Of a stretch of 25,199 nt of DNA, positions 1 through 7,876 are shown in pieces. The position numbers were made by a program, and so were the translations under genes. The DNA is taken from assembly GCF_003248505.1 (NCBI RefSeq), contig NZ_QFOA01000049.1, positions 1 through 25,199 of the forward strand, in the 5' to 3' direction. Source of the stretch: Sphingobium sp. GTDB taxonomy: Bacteria > Pseudomonadota > Alphaproteobacteria > Sphingomonadales > Sphingomonadaceae. The notes under the pieces were generated by a model. The model was not told where the DNA came from. It ran no database searches and was given only the letters and a program-made list of their open reading frames with translations. Positions within the stretch are counted from its first letter, which is position 1. Every line of letters begins with the position of its first letter.

Positions 1-135
1 CTGTTCCGCCGCCTTTTTGACATATTTCATGCCAAGACCGGTGACGAAGGCATAGCCGAGAACAGCGTGAATCAGGGCGACGATGACGATCGATATCGTG
101 CGACTCGATCCTTGCGAGTGGTCAGCATAGGCCAT
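1..135 (-). CDS. TonB-like energy transducer, N-terminal fragment (runs off the window)
   Basis: Leftward reading frame of 45 codons that begins at an ATG (complement of 133-135) and stays open to base 1, so only the N-terminus is visible. It has a short polar head (MAYADHSQGSSRT), one hydrophobic segment at about residues 14-33 (ISIVIVALIHAVLGYAFVTG), and then a basic stretch with KYVKKAAE. A cytoplasmic head, a single membrane anchor and the start of a charged periplasmic arm is the topology of TonB proteins, which couple the proton-motive force through ExbB/ExbD to outer-membrane receptors. An AAGGAG ribosome-binding site lies about 12 bases upstream (complement of 148-153) and supports the start. 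The C-terminal TonB domain is outside the window, so the family call is inference from the anchor region. Another single-pass membrane protein is possible. Confidence 0.6.
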   Translation of the reverse strand, partial: MAYADHSQGSSRTISIVIVALIHAVLGYAFVTGLGMKYVKKAAEQ

Positions 136-171
136 TCGGCAACGACACTCCTTAACTCATCTTACCAGTGG

Positions 172-177
172 TTTATA
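172..177 (-). promoter_or_regulatory. Possible -10 element for the leftward TonB-like gene
   Basis: On the minus strand TATAAA stands about 37 bases upstream of the TonB-like start, inside a locally AT-rich stretch. No good -35 hexamer is visible 16-18 bases further upstream, so this is a weak prediction from one hexamer. Confidence 0.25.
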
Positions 178-201
178 CAAAATCAGCCAAAAACGACCCT
201 A

Positions 202-232
202 GCCAACCGGGCGTGTCCCGGTCACCTTTGGC
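202..232. repeat. Imperfect inverted repeat in the intergenic region before the TonB-like gene
   Basis: ACCGGG (206-211) and CCCGGT (217-222) form a 6-bp stem with a 5-base loop. GCCAA (202-206) and TTGGC (228-232) flank it and could extend the structure imperfectly. It lies upstream of the predicted -10 of the leftward gene. Read leftward, a TTTTT run follows after about 8 bases, too far for a classical terminator. The rest of 136-390 holds no convincing gene. Confidence 0.3.
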
Positions 233-390
233 CCCTAACCGTTCATTTGCTACCGCGGAAACTCCTATCGCGGCGCATCGTGGCACGCAAACGCTTTATC
301 GATATCCCAATTATGATCTACCATTTCATGCTGGAATGACTTGCCTGTGGCATCATTGCCACTAGCTGTAACCCTAGGACGAAGCTGAAG

Positions 391-1263
391 ATGAAACCCG
401 CCACACCCCTTGCGGCCCTTTGTGCGCCATGCCTCACTTTTGCCGCATATACCGCAGTTTTCACCGGCTTTGCCGTCGCACAAACGGTGGTAGCGTCACC
501 ATCGGCGGCCGCGCCCGCCCTGTCCTATGCCGACATCGTCGACCTGTCCGATGCAGCGCCCGTCGTGGCGCAAGTGCGAATCCGCAACATCGTGCCCCTG
601 AAGGGAGAAGCGGCGGCAACAGTCGTCACAGGGCGGAAAAGGCTGTTCATAGAGGCCGATGTCGAAGCCTTGATTCGCGGTGAATCGGGAATCGCGCCTC
701 GCATCCGCTATCTGTACGACGCGCCGCTCGACGCGCGGGGCAAGGTTCCCCGCCTCAAGAAAGCGTCCGTCCTCGTCTTCGCACGCGCCGCCGAGCGGCC
801 GGGCGAGATCCAGCTGATCGCGCCCGACGCGCAGATCGACGCCACCCCCGATCGGCTGGAGCAGGTCAAGGCGGTGCAGGCTGCGCTGGTCGCTGCCGAC
901 GCGCCGCCGCGCGTGCTGGGGGTGGGCGATGCCTTCCATGTCGCAGGTACGATCGCGGGCGAGGGCGAAACGCAGATTTTCCTTCGCACGCAAAACGGCC
1001 AACCGGTATCGCTGTCCGTCCTGCGCCGTCCGGGGCAGGAGCCGCGCTGGGCCGTCGCGCTGGGCGAGATCGTCGACGAGGCGGCGCGCGCGCCCCAGCC
1101 GGGCACGCTCCTGTGGTATCGGCTCGCGTGCAGCCTGCCGCCCACCCTTCCGCCCCAATCGGCCCGCGCGCTGGCCCCTCAGGATGCCGACGCCGCGCGC
1201 GCCGACTATGCGTTCGTGATCGCCGCCCTCGGCCCGTGCGGGCGCACGCGCACGCCTATGTAG
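391..1263 (+). CDS. Secreted protein of unknown function
   Basis: 290-residue protein that I do not recognise. The first 30 or so residues look like a Sec signal peptide: Lys at position 2, a hydrophobic Ala/Phe/Val-rich core, and FAVAQ as a plausible cleavage site. The mature part starts with a low-complexity Ala/Ser/Pro linker, then mixed alpha/beta sequence with alternating hydrophobic stretches (VVAQVRIRNIVPL, RKRLFIEADVEALI). Two Cys in the last 50 residues could form a periplasmic disulfide. No catalytic motif or further membrane segment is visible. It precedes hom on the same strand by 99 bases, which may reflect co-transcription rather than shared function. The start is the first ATG of the frame that gives an intact signal peptide; the ribosome-binding site upstream is weak. 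The coding call is well supported, a function is not. Confidence 0.75.
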   Translation: MKPATPLAALCAPCLTFAAYTAVFTGFAVAQTVVASPSAAAPALSYADIVDLSDAAPVVAQVRIRNIVPLKGEAAATVVTGRKRLFIEADVEALIRGESGIAPRIRYLYDAPLDARGKVPRLKKASVLVFARAAERPGEIQLIAPDAQIDATPDRLEQVKAVQAALVAADAPPRVLGVGDAFHVAGTIAGEGETQIFLRTQNGQPVSLSVLRRPGQEPRWAVALGEIVDEAARAPQPGTLLWYRLACSLPPTLPPQSARALAPQDADAARADYAFVIAALGPCGRTRTPM

Positions 1264-1362
1264 AGGGTACGCTATGGCCGCGCGCCCACGCTTTTCCTTG
1301 GACAGGGGCGCATGGGCGGCTATCAGCGCGCGCACTTGTTCATCAGGGAAAGACCAGCCGCC

Positions 1363-2667
1363 ATGACCAATCTGCACCGCCATGCCCCGCTGCGCGTCGC
1401 GCTGGTCGGCCTCGGCACGGTGGGCGGCGGGGTCATTCGCCTGCTCGAAACCAACGGCGACCTGATCGCCCGCCGCGCCGGCTGCCCGATCCAGGTCGTC
1501 GCCATCTCCGCGCGCGACCGCAACAAGGATCGCGGCATAGACCTGTCCCGCTACGAATGGGTCGACGACATGACGACGCTGGCCGCGCGCGACGATGTCG
1601 ATGCAGTGGTGGAACTGATCGGCGGGTCGGACGGCCCGGCGCTCACTCTCGCGCGTCAGTGCCTGGCTGCCGGAAAGCCCTTCGTCACCGCGAACAAGGC
1701 GATGCTGGCGCATCACGGCCTCGACCTTGCCCGTCTCGCCGAACAGGGCGGCATCGCGCTCAAATACGAAGCGGCGGTCGCGGGCGGCATCCCGGTCATC
1801 AAGGGAATGCGCGAGGGCGCGGCAGCGAACGAGATCGCCCGCGTCTACGGCATCCTCAACGGCACCTGCAACTACATCCTGACCACGATGGAGAAGGAAG
1901 GGCGCGACTTCCACGAAGTGCTCAAGGAAGCGCAGGATCTGGGCTATGCCGAAGAGGACCCCAGCTTCGACATCGACGGCGTGGACGCCGCGCACAAGCT
2001 CACCATCCTCGCCAGCCTTGCCTTCGGGACGGAGCTGGATTTCGGCGCGGTCGCCACCACCGGCATTCGCCACGTCATCGCCGCCGACATCGCCGAAGCC
2101 GCCGCGCTGGGCTTCCGCATCCGCTTGGTCGGCATGGCGCAGAACGGGCCGGAGGGGCTGTTCCAGCGCGTCCATCCGATGCTGGTGCCGACGGATCATC
2201 CGCTCGCCCATGTCGACGGATCGCTCAATGCCGTGGTCGCGGAGGGGAATTTCGTCGGTCGCCTCTTCTTCCAGGGCCGGGGCGCTGGCGAAGGGCCGAC
2301 CGCCTCTGCCGTCGTCGCCGACCTCATCGACGTGGCGCGCGACGAATATGGCGATGCCTTCGCCATGCCCGTCGCCGCCCTCACCCCCCAGCATACCGCC
2401 GACGCGGGCGCGCGCATCGGGCGCGCCTATCTGCGCTTCAAGGTGCAGGATCGCCCCGGCGTGCTGGCGGAGATCGCGGCGGCGACCCGCGACGCGGGCG
2501 TTTCGATCGAAAGCATGATCCAGCGCGGCGCGAACCAGACGGACGGCGTCCTCGTCGCCATCGTCACCCACGCGGGCGAGGAACGCTGGGTGCGCGATAC
2601 GCTGGACCGGCTGGCCGGGTCCGACAGCCTGCTCGATACGCCGATGGTGATGCACATCCTCGACTGA
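1363..2667 (+). CDS. hom: Homoserine dehydrogenase
   Basis: 434 residues. It catalyses the NAD(P)H-dependent reduction of aspartate semialdehyde to homoserine, the branch point to threonine and methionine, in the cytoplasm. Order of domains: Rossmann nucleotide-binding fold with GLGTVGGGV at residues 16-24; the TANKAML motif of the family; the signature AQDLGYAEEDPSFDIDG followed by VDAAHK; and a C-terminal ACT domain (about 355-434, with RPGVLAEIA) that in this family usually gives feedback control by threonine. Length is typical of the monofunctional ACT-containing enzyme. An upstream in-frame ATG at 1312 would add 17 residues unlike the family N-terminus. The ATG at 1363 has AGGGAA at 1345-1350 and places the Rossmann motif correctly, so it is preferred. 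The gene converges on the leftward gene at 2698-3135. Confidence 0.97.
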   Translation: MTNLHRHAPLRVALVGLGTVGGGVIRLLETNGDLIARRAGCPIQVVAISARDRNKDRGIDLSRYEWVDDMTTLAARDDVDAVVELIGGSDGPALTLARQCLAAGKPFVTANKAMLAHHGLDLARLAEQGGIALKYEAAVAGGIPVIKGMREGAAANEIARVYGILNGTCNYILTTMEKEGRDFHEVLKEAQDLGYAEEDPSFDIDGVDAAHKLTILASLAFGTELDFGAVATTGIRHVIAADIAEAAALGFRIRLVGMAQNGPEGLFQRVHPMLVPTDHPLAHVDGSLNAVVAEGNFVGRLFFQGRGAGEGPTASAVVADLIDVARDEYGDAFAMPVAALTPQHTADAGARIGRAYLRFKVQDRPGVLAEIAAATRDAGVSIESMIQRGANQTDGVLVAIVTHAGEERWVRDTLDRLAGSDSLLDTPMVMHILD

Positions 2668-2697
2668 AGCACGGCTCGACGGGCAAGCCCGGGGCGA

Positions 2698-3135
2698 TCA
2701 GCGCGGAGTAGCGCCCCTGAAGCGATCCGGCAGCGGCGGCGGCGGTTCCGCGTCCGCGTCGGGATCGAGCAGCAGCGTCGCGCCCTTCGCCAGCGTATCG
2801 AACATCTTGACGCCGTTCCAACCGCCGACGCATCCCGCGCCCTGCCCGCCCACGACGCCGCATGCGCCCTGTCGCGTCGGCGCGGCGGACGCGCGCGGCG
2901 CGGCATCGCGCATCCGCTGCCCTTCCTGCGTCTCGCGCGGCAGCGGCAGGCGTTCCCTGGCATTGCGCTCGGAGCGCGATCCGCACACGACGATGGCGTC
3001 TCCGCTGCGGTCGCACGGGCGCACCACCTGCGTCCGCGCGCGATAAGCCGCCATCAGCGGATCGTCAGCCTCCTGCGCCGCCGCCGTCGGCCCGGGCGCC
3101 AGCGTCACGATCAGCAGGAAGAGGGGGCGTCGCAT
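2698..3135 (-). CDS. Small secreted four-cysteine protein (IVVC family, member A)
   Basis: 145 residues; not a family I can name. An N-terminal signal peptide (MRRPLFLLIV, Ala-rich cleavage region near residue 20) predicts export. The mature part has Cys41 in PCDRSGDAIVVC, Cys51, then a charged Arg/Glu stretch ending ERLPLPRE, and Cys92 and Cys102 in GACGVVGGQGAGC. The spacing C-x9-C and C-x9-C, with the IVVC and GG..GC contexts, matches two other genes in this window (13852-14415 and 14485-14871), so they appear to be paralogues. The C-terminus is acidic and Pro-rich. The start at ATG 3135 is chosen over a TTG at 3156 because it gives a compact signal peptide. It lies 63 bases downstream of the diguanylate cyclase on the same strand, so the two may be co-transcribed. 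The role is unknown; two disulfides are inferred. Confidence 0.75.
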   Translation of the reverse strand: MRRPLFLLIVTLAPGPTAAAQEADDPLMAAYRARTQVVRPCDRSGDAIVVCGSRSERNARERLPLPRETQEGQRMRDAAPRASAAPTRQGACGVVGGQGAGCVGGWNGVKMFDTLAKGATLLLDPDADAEPPPPLPDRFRGATPR

Positions 3136-3156
3136 GGAGCGCAGACAATCACCCAA

Positions 3157-3176
3157 TCATGGCCGCATCATGGCCG
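3157..3176. repeat. Tandem direct repeat ATCATGGCC with 11-bp period
   Basis: ATCATGGCC occurs at 3157-3165 and again at 3168-3176, separated by GC. The pair sits between the diguanylate cyclase and the downstream four-cysteine gene. An 11-bp period places both copies on the same helix face, as in some operators, but chance is not excluded. Confidence 0.4.
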
Positions 3177-3198
3177 ACCCGTATCGGCGCAATACTGC

Positions 3199-4980
3199 CT
3201 ACGCCGCCAGCCGGACGCAGTTTCGCCCGCTGCGCTTGGCCTGATACAGCGCCGCATCGGCCGCTTCCAGCATCGCGGACCGTTCCGCCTGCCCTTGCAG
3301 TTCGATCAGCCCCGCGCTGAACGTCACCGCGATCTCCAGCCCGCCGCCCGCCGCGATCGGTTCCCGCAGCAGGGCGCGCAGCCTCTCGCATCGCCGCGAC
3401 GCTTCATCGAGGTCACGGCCCGGCATCAGGATCGCGAACTCCTCGCCGCCCAGCCGCCCGATGCTCTCGTCTCCGTCCATTCCGGCGGACAACCGCTCGA
3501 CGAATCCGGTCAGCACCCGGTCGCCCGCACCGTGGCCATAATGGTCGTTGACCGCCTTGAAATGGTCGATATCGATCAGCAGCAGGCAGGATCGCGCGCC
3601 CTCCCGTGCACGCTCGACCGCATGGTCCAGTTTCTGGAGGAAAGCGCGGCGGCTGTCCGCGCCGGTCAGCGAATCGCAGGCCGCCTGCTGCTGCAACGCG
3701 CGCTGCCGCGCCTTGTGGCGCGAAATGTCGCGCACGGTGGCGACCACCCCGTTGGGAACGCCGCGCTCGTCCACCAGGGCGCGGGTCACCATCTCGCACC
3801 ATTCATAGGCTTCGGAGGATCGTGCCGCCGGGCGGAACTCGACGCAATGGACGCTGCCGGGCTGCCGCACCGCGGCGCGATGGGCGGCGATCACCGGTTC
3901 GCGATCCTGCGGGTCGATAAGGTCGGCGGCGGGATGCCCGACCAGCAATTCCGGCGCACAGCCGATCTGCTCCTGCGCGGCGGGCGAAGCATAGCGGGTG
4001 ATGCCATCGATGCCGACGGTCAGCACCACGTCGCCGCTATGTTCGGCAATGGCGCGATAGCGGGCTTCGCTTTCCTGCAACAGGCGGGACAGCCGACGCC
4101 GCGCGTTCAGCTCCGCCGCTATCGGCACCGACAGCAGGAAACTCGCCGCGAGGTAGAATTGGAAGAACTGGACATGGCTGCCCACCGAGCCTGCCATGAC
4201 GCTGAGCGGCCCCATTCCCGCCAGCGTCGCAGGGCCGCCGATCCCGGCCAGCAGGATCAGCGCCGCCGCCGCCCCCATCTGGCCGACGCGGAACGCGATC
4301 AGGACCAAAGGCAGCAGCAACAGGAACAAAAGCGGGAACGGGGCGCTGAAAACCGCCGTCGCCATACCCGCGAACCCGCCGAGCAGCAACGCAGCCTCCG
4401 CCTTTTCGCGCCGCGACGTGTCGTGGGCCCATCGTCTGAAGTCACCCTGTTTCATCAGGATCAGGATCGGCGTGAAGGTCAGGCCGCCCAGCACATGGCC
4501 CGCATACCATTGCAGGAAGGACGCCCCATACGGCACCGGCGTCAACCATGCCGCCACGCCCGCGGCCAGCAATCCCGCCACCACATTGGCACATCCGCAC
4601 AGCGCCGCGATGAAGACCATCAGCGGCCGGATCGATCCGACCACGCGGTGATCGGGCACGAAACGGCGGCACAGCAGCGCGACGATCAGCGACTCGCTCA
4701 GGTTCGCGACGGTCATCGGGATCGCGCCCATCGGCCCAACGCCGAACAGCGCGGTCGCCGCAGCACTCGCCGCGCCGCAGGCGATCAGCGTACCGGGCCA
4801 GAATTTCCGGCGCGACGTCAGCAATTGCGCCATCAAAATGGCATTGGCGCCCCAGATGAACGCCAGCCCGCCCTCGAACCGCGAAATCAGCAACGCCGTC
4901 GTCGCGGCGACGAAATAAATGCATCCCCTCAGAACCGGGGTCAGAAAAGGAGGAGAAGGACGCAGGATCGGGCGCGGCAT
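3199..4980 (-). CDS. Membrane diguanylate cyclase, MASE1-PAS-GGDEF
   Basis: 593 residues. Residues about 15-295 hold many hydrophobic segments in the pattern of a MASE1 sensor (FEGGLAFIWGANAILMAQLL, then further membrane helices to about 295). A PAS domain follows (about 305-425; YRAIAEHSGDVVLTVG, and the PAC-like VVATVRDISRHKARQRAL). The C-terminal GGDEF domain (about 430-590) has DIDHFKAVNDHYGH and the active-site variant GGEEF at residues 511-515. GGEEF is an active form, so synthesis of cyclic di-GMP is expected. The RxxD inhibitory site normally just before GGEEF is not present (the sequence reads DGDESIGRLGGEEF). No EAL domain follows. The gene is divergent from the aminotransferase, and both 5' regions share 4981-5069. 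The signal sensed is unknown. Confidence 0.93.
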   Translation of the reverse strand: MPRPILRPSPPFLTPVLRGCIYFVAATTALLISRFEGGLAFIWGANAILMAQLLTSRRKFWPGTLIACGAASAAATALFGVGPMGAIPMTVANLSESLIVALLCRRFVPDHRVVGSIRPLMVFIAALCGCANVVAGLLAAGVAAWLTPVPYGASFLQWYAGHVLGGLTFTPILILMKQGDFRRWAHDTSRREKAEAALLLGGFAGMATAVFSAPFPLLFLLLLPLVLIAFRVGQMGAAAALILLAGIGGPATLAGMGPLSVMAGSVGSHVQFFQFYLAASFLLSVPIAAELNARRRLSRLLQESEARYRAIAEHSGDVVLTVGIDGITRYASPAAQEQIGCAPELLVGHPAADLIDPQDREPVIAAHRAAVRQPGSVHCVEFRPAARSSEAYEWCEMVTRALVDERGVPNGVVATVRDISRHKARQRALQQQAACDSLTGADSRRAFLQKLDHAVERAREGARSCLLLIDIDHFKAVNDHYGHGAGDRVLTGFVERLSAGMDGDESIGRLGGEEFAILMPGRDLDEASRRCERLRALLREPIAAGGGLEIAVTFSAGLIELQGQAERSAMLEAADAALYQAKRSGRNCVRLAA

Positions 4981-5069
4981 GATCGCTGGACCCTAGCGTG
5001 CGAACCTTAAAATACTCCTCACCGCCCCTGCAAGTGGACGGGCCGCCCCTGCCCGTTATAACCCGCGCC

Positions 5070-6245
5070 ATGACCACCGCTGCGCCCGGCCATCCCGTCT
5101 ATCGGGACATGGCCACCACCATTTTCGAACGGATGTCCGCCCGCGCCCGCGACACCGGCGCGATCAATCTGGGCCAGGGTTTTCCGGAAGGCCCCGGCCC
5201 GCGCGAGGTGCTGGCCGCCGCCGCCGCCGCGATGCTGGAACGGTCGAGCCAATATCCGCCGATGGCGGGCCTTCCCGAACTGCGCGCGGCGGTGGCCGGT
5301 CATTATGCGCGTCATCAGGGACTGGACCTTTCGCCGCAGGAGGTGATCGTCACCTCCGGCGCGACCGAGGCGCTCGCCGCTGCGCTGCTGGCGCTGGTGC
5401 GACCGGGCGACGAGGTGCTGCTCTTCGCGCCGCTCTACGACGCCTATCTGCCGCTGGTGGAGCGGGCAGGCGGCGTCGCGAAGGTCATTCCCCTCGCCCC
5501 GCCCGGCTGGGCTGTCCAGCGCGCCGCGCTGGAGGCCGCGATCGGTCCGCGCACGCGCTTCCTCCTCCTCAACGACCCGCTCAATCCGGCAGGCGCGGTG
5601 CTGCGCGACGCGGATCTCGCGCTGATCGCCGAGTTTTGCGTCGCGCACGACCTTGTCGCCATCTGCGACGAGGTGTGGGAACATATGGTCTTCGACGGCG
5701 CGGTCCACCGTCCGCTCATGGGCTTTGCGGGGATGCGCGACCGCACCGTCAAGATCGGTTCGGCGGGCAAGATTTTTTCCGTCACCGGCTGGAAGGTCGG
5801 CTGGATGTGCGCCGCCCCACCGCTCGCCGCCCTGCTCGCCCGCGCGCACCAGTTCCTGACCTTCACCACGCCGCCCGCGCTGCAATGGGCATGCGCGCAG
5901 GCGCTGGATTGGGACGCAGACTGGTTCGACCGGCAGAAACTCGGCTATCGGGCGTCGCGCGACCGGCTGGCTGCGGGCCTTGCCGATGCAGGCTATATCG
6001 TGCTGCCGAGCGGCGGCACATGGTTCCTCGCCGTCGACCTTGTCGCCTCCGGCATCGCGCTGGACGACCGCGCCTTTTGCGATCGCCTGATCGACGAAGC
6101 GGGCGTCGCGGCCATTCCCTTCTCCGCCTTCTATCCCACCGATCCGGTGACGCATCTCGTGCGCCTGTGCTTCTGCAAGAGCGATGCGACGCTGGACGCC
6201 GCCATCGCCCGCCTCGCGACCTTTCGGCAAAAGTTAGTTAGCTAA
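5070..6245 (+). CDS. Class I/II PLP-dependent aminotransferase
   Basis: 391 residues, fold type I, cytoplasmic. Visible motifs: NLGQGFPEGPGP near the N-terminus; VTSGATEALAAALLAL (cofactor phosphate region); NDPLNPAGAVL, equivalent to the usual NxPxNPTG; CDEVWEHMVFDG, with the Asp that holds the pyridine nitrogen; and SAGKIFSVTGWKVGW, where Lys234 is the expected Schiff-base lysine. The FSVTGWKVGW form resembles methionine/kynurenine aminotransferases of the YbdL type, but specificity cannot be fixed from sequence alone. An in-frame ATG at 4998 would add 24 residues of Pro-rich sequence; ATG 5070 is preferred because MTTAAPGHPVYRDM is a more usual beginning. The stop codon lies inside an AT-rich palindrome (6227-6257). 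Its 5' region is shared with the divergent cyclase gene. Confidence 0.9.
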   Translation: MTTAAPGHPVYRDMATTIFERMSARARDTGAINLGQGFPEGPGPREVLAAAAAAMLERSSQYPPMAGLPELRAAVAGHYARHQGLDLSPQEVIVTSGATEALAAALLALVRPGDEVLLFAPLYDAYLPLVERAGGVAKVIPLAPPGWAVQRAALEAAIGPRTRFLLLNDPLNPAGAVLRDADLALIAEFCVAHDLVAICDEVWEHMVFDGAVHRPLMGFAGMRDRTVKIGSAGKIFSVTGWKVGWMCAAPPLAALLARAHQFLTFTTPPALQWACAQALDWDADWFDRQKLGYRASRDRLAAGLADAGYIVLPSGGTWFLAVDLVASGIALDDRAFCDRLIDEAGVAAIPFSAFYPTDPVTHLVRLCFCKSDATLDAAIARLATFRQKLVS

Positions 6246-6257
6246 CTAATCTTTTGC
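6227..6257. promoter_or_regulatory. Long AT-rich palindrome, candidate operator
   Basis: A perfect 16-base palindrome TTAGTTAGCTAACTAA (6234-6249) is flanked by GCAAAAG (6227-6233) and, after one extra T, CTTTTGC (6251-6257). Each arm is therefore 15 bases. It overlaps the aminotransferase stop codon and lies about 40 bases upstream of the predicted rmuC promoter. The continuous dyad with no loop and no following T-run fits a protein-binding site better than a terminator. The binding factor is unknown. Confidence 0.5.
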
Positions 6258-6284
6258 GCGACAATGCGTTTCAGTTGTCGCATT
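6258..6284. repeat. Two overlapping, mutually exclusive inverted repeats upstream of rmuC
   Basis: GCGACAA (6258-6264) pairs with TTGTCGC (6275-6281), while AATGCG (6263-6268) pairs with CGCATT (6279-6284). The two pairings share bases and cannot form at once. They lie upstream of the predicted rmuC promoter, so a role as a DNA site is likelier than as an rmuC leader RNA. They could also form at the 3' end of the aminotransferase transcript. Confidence 0.35.
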
Positions 6285-6295
6285 CGCTGTCTCAC

Positions 6296-6323
6296 TTGCG
6301 ACGCGCCGCCCCACTCGCTAAGT
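6296..6323 (+). promoter_or_regulatory. Predicted promoter of rmuC
   Basis: TTGCGA (6296-6301), a 16-base spacer and CTAAGT (6318-6323), about 30 bases before the rmuC ATG. The same layout (TTGC.., 16 bases, CTAAG.) occurs before the tRNA-Leu gene at the end of this window, which raises confidence somewhat. Confidence 0.42.
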
Positions 6324-6353
6324 TCCCGTTTCGTTCACTTCATCAAGGTTCCC

Positions 6354-7802
6354 ATGGACAGCATCGCCGCCCTCGTCACCCTCGCCGCGCTGCTCATCGG
6401 CCTTGCCGCCGGCTGGCTGCTGCGGGGCAAGGCCACGGCCTCCCTCGCCGCCGAACGCGCCGATCTCGCGATCCGGCTCGACAGTGCGACCGTGCAGCGC
6501 AATGCCGCCATCGCCGAACTCGCGGTCGAGAAGGAGCGCGTGGCCCAGGCCGCGACTCACGCCGCCCGCTTGGAAGCAGCGCAGGCAGACGCGACCCGCC
6601 ATCTCGATTCGGTCCGCGCCGAACGGGAAACCGCGCTGCGCGATCTCGCTGCTCTCCAGTCCGACATCCACGCCCGCACCCAGGCGTTCGAGGCGCAGAT
6701 CGCGGCGCTCAGGGATGCCAAGGAACAGCTTTCGGCCCAGTTCAGCGAAATCGGCGGCCGCCTGCTCGATGCCGCGCAGACCCAGTTCCTTACCCGCGCA
6801 GACCAGCGCTTCGCGCAGGCGAACGAAAAGAGCGAAGCGCAGTTGAAGACCCTGCTCAATCCGGTCGAAACCACGCTGCGCCGGTATGAGGAAGGCCTGG
6901 CCCGGGTGGAGAAGGAGCGCGTCGGCAGCTACGCCGAACTGCGCGAGGCCATCGCCGCGGTTCATGCGGGCCAGGGCCAAGTGCGCGAGGAAACCGCCAA
7001 ACTCGTGAACGCGCTGCGCGCCGCGCCCAAGACCCGCGGTCGATGGGGCGAGCAGCAGTTCAAGAACCTTATCGAAACCGCAGGCCTCTCGCCTTTCGTG
7101 GACTTTCAGGAGGAAGTCTCGGTCACCGTCGAGGACGGGCGGCTGCGCCCCGACTTCATCATCCGCCTGCCCGGCGACCAGCAACTCGTGGTCGACGTCA
7201 AATGCTCGCTCGAAGCCTATCTGAACGCCGTCGATTCGGTCGACGGCCCGACACGCGAGCGGTTCCTCACCGACCACGCCCGCGCCGTGCGCACCCATGC
7301 CGATGCGCTGGGGCGTAAGGCCTATTGGGAACAGTTCGACAAAGCGCCCGACTTCGTCATCATGTATGTCCCGGGTGATAATTTCGTCACAGCAGCGCTC
7401 GAAGCCGACATGGACCTGTGGGAACGCGCCGCGCGCAATCGCGTCATCATCTGCGGCCCCGCAACCTTCCTCCCGCTCGCCCGCACCCTTGCAAGCCACT
7501 GGCGACAGGCCAAGATGCAGGATCAGGCGCGCGAGGTAGCGGACCTTGGCAAGCAACTTTACGAACGCCTCGCCACCGCCGCCACGCACTTGAAGCGCCT
7601 TGGCTCGGGCCTCAGCAGCGCGGTCGACAACTACAACAAGTTCGTCGGCAGCTTCGACCGCAGCGTCCTGCCCGCCGGTCGCCGCTTCCGCGACCTCAAC
7701 GTCGAGACCGGCGGCAAGGAGATCGAGGCGGTGGAGCCATTGGAACTCCTCATCCGCGATTCGCAGGCGGACGAGGCCAAGGCGCTGCCGGTGGGGGAAT
7801 AG
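6354..7802 (+). CDS. rmuC: DNA recombination protein RmuC
   Basis: 482 residues. RmuC-family proteins limit recombination between inverted repeats and carry a nuclease-like domain. Seen here: an N-terminal hydrophobic anchor (about 4-23, ending GWLLRG); a long Ala/Glu/Arg-rich coiled coil to about residue 220; then the RmuC core, with TRGRWGEQQFKNLIE, RPDFIIRLPGDQQLVVDVK (Asp267, Asp281 and Lys283, in the pattern of a PD-(D/E)xK site) and DFVIMYVPGDNFV. The C-terminus has the family's LGSGLSSAVDNYNKFVGS segment. An upstream in-frame ATG at 6264 would add 30 residues. The ATG at 6354 has AAGG five bases before it and puts the membrane anchor at the very N-terminus, as usual. A promoter is predicted between the aminotransferase and this gene. 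Confidence 0.95.
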   Translation: MDSIAALVTLAALLIGLAAGWLLRGKATASLAAERADLAIRLDSATVQRNAAIAELAVEKERVAQAATHAARLEAAQADATRHLDSVRAERETALRDLAALQSDIHARTQAFEAQIAALRDAKEQLSAQFSEIGGRLLDAAQTQFLTRADQRFAQANEKSEAQLKTLLNPVETTLRRYEEGLARVEKERVGSYAELREAIAAVHAGQGQVREETAKLVNALRAAPKTRGRWGEQQFKNLIETAGLSPFVDFQEEVSVTVEDGRLRPDFIIRLPGDQQLVVDVKCSLEAYLNAVDSVDGPTRERFLTDHARAVRTHADALGRKAYWEQFDKAPDFVIMYVPGDNFVTAALEADMDLWERAARNRVIICGPATFLPLARTLASHWRQAKMQDQAREVADLGKQLYERLATAATHLKRLGSGLSSAVDNYNKFVGSFDRSVLPAGRRFRDLNVETGGKEIEAVEPLELLIRDSQADEAKALPVGE

Positions 7803-7876
7803 GCAACGGCCATGTCTCGTGCCATAGGAACTGCGCGGTAGATCTTCCCTGTTTCATGGCGTGAAGGGAAATGGGC

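Noticed and set aside
347..362. GTGGCA-TCAT-TGCCAC repeat considered as a sigma-54 promoter
   Set aside because: The distance between the GG and GC elements is shorter than the fixed spacing of a sigma-54 site.
496..2655. 719-codon open frame on the minus strand opposite the secreted unknown gene and hom
   Set aside because: It is antisense to a certain hom gene, has Arg/Asp/Gly-rich low-complexity sequence and no family motif. Long antisense frames are expected in GC-rich DNA.
2679..2691. CGGGC/GCCCG hairpin after hom considered as a terminator
   Set aside because: The loop would be only two bases and no T-run follows on either strand.
3295..5010. 571-codon open frame on the plus strand opposite the diguanylate cyclase
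   Set aside because: Gln/Arg-rich shadow of a clear MASE1-PAS-GGDEF gene.
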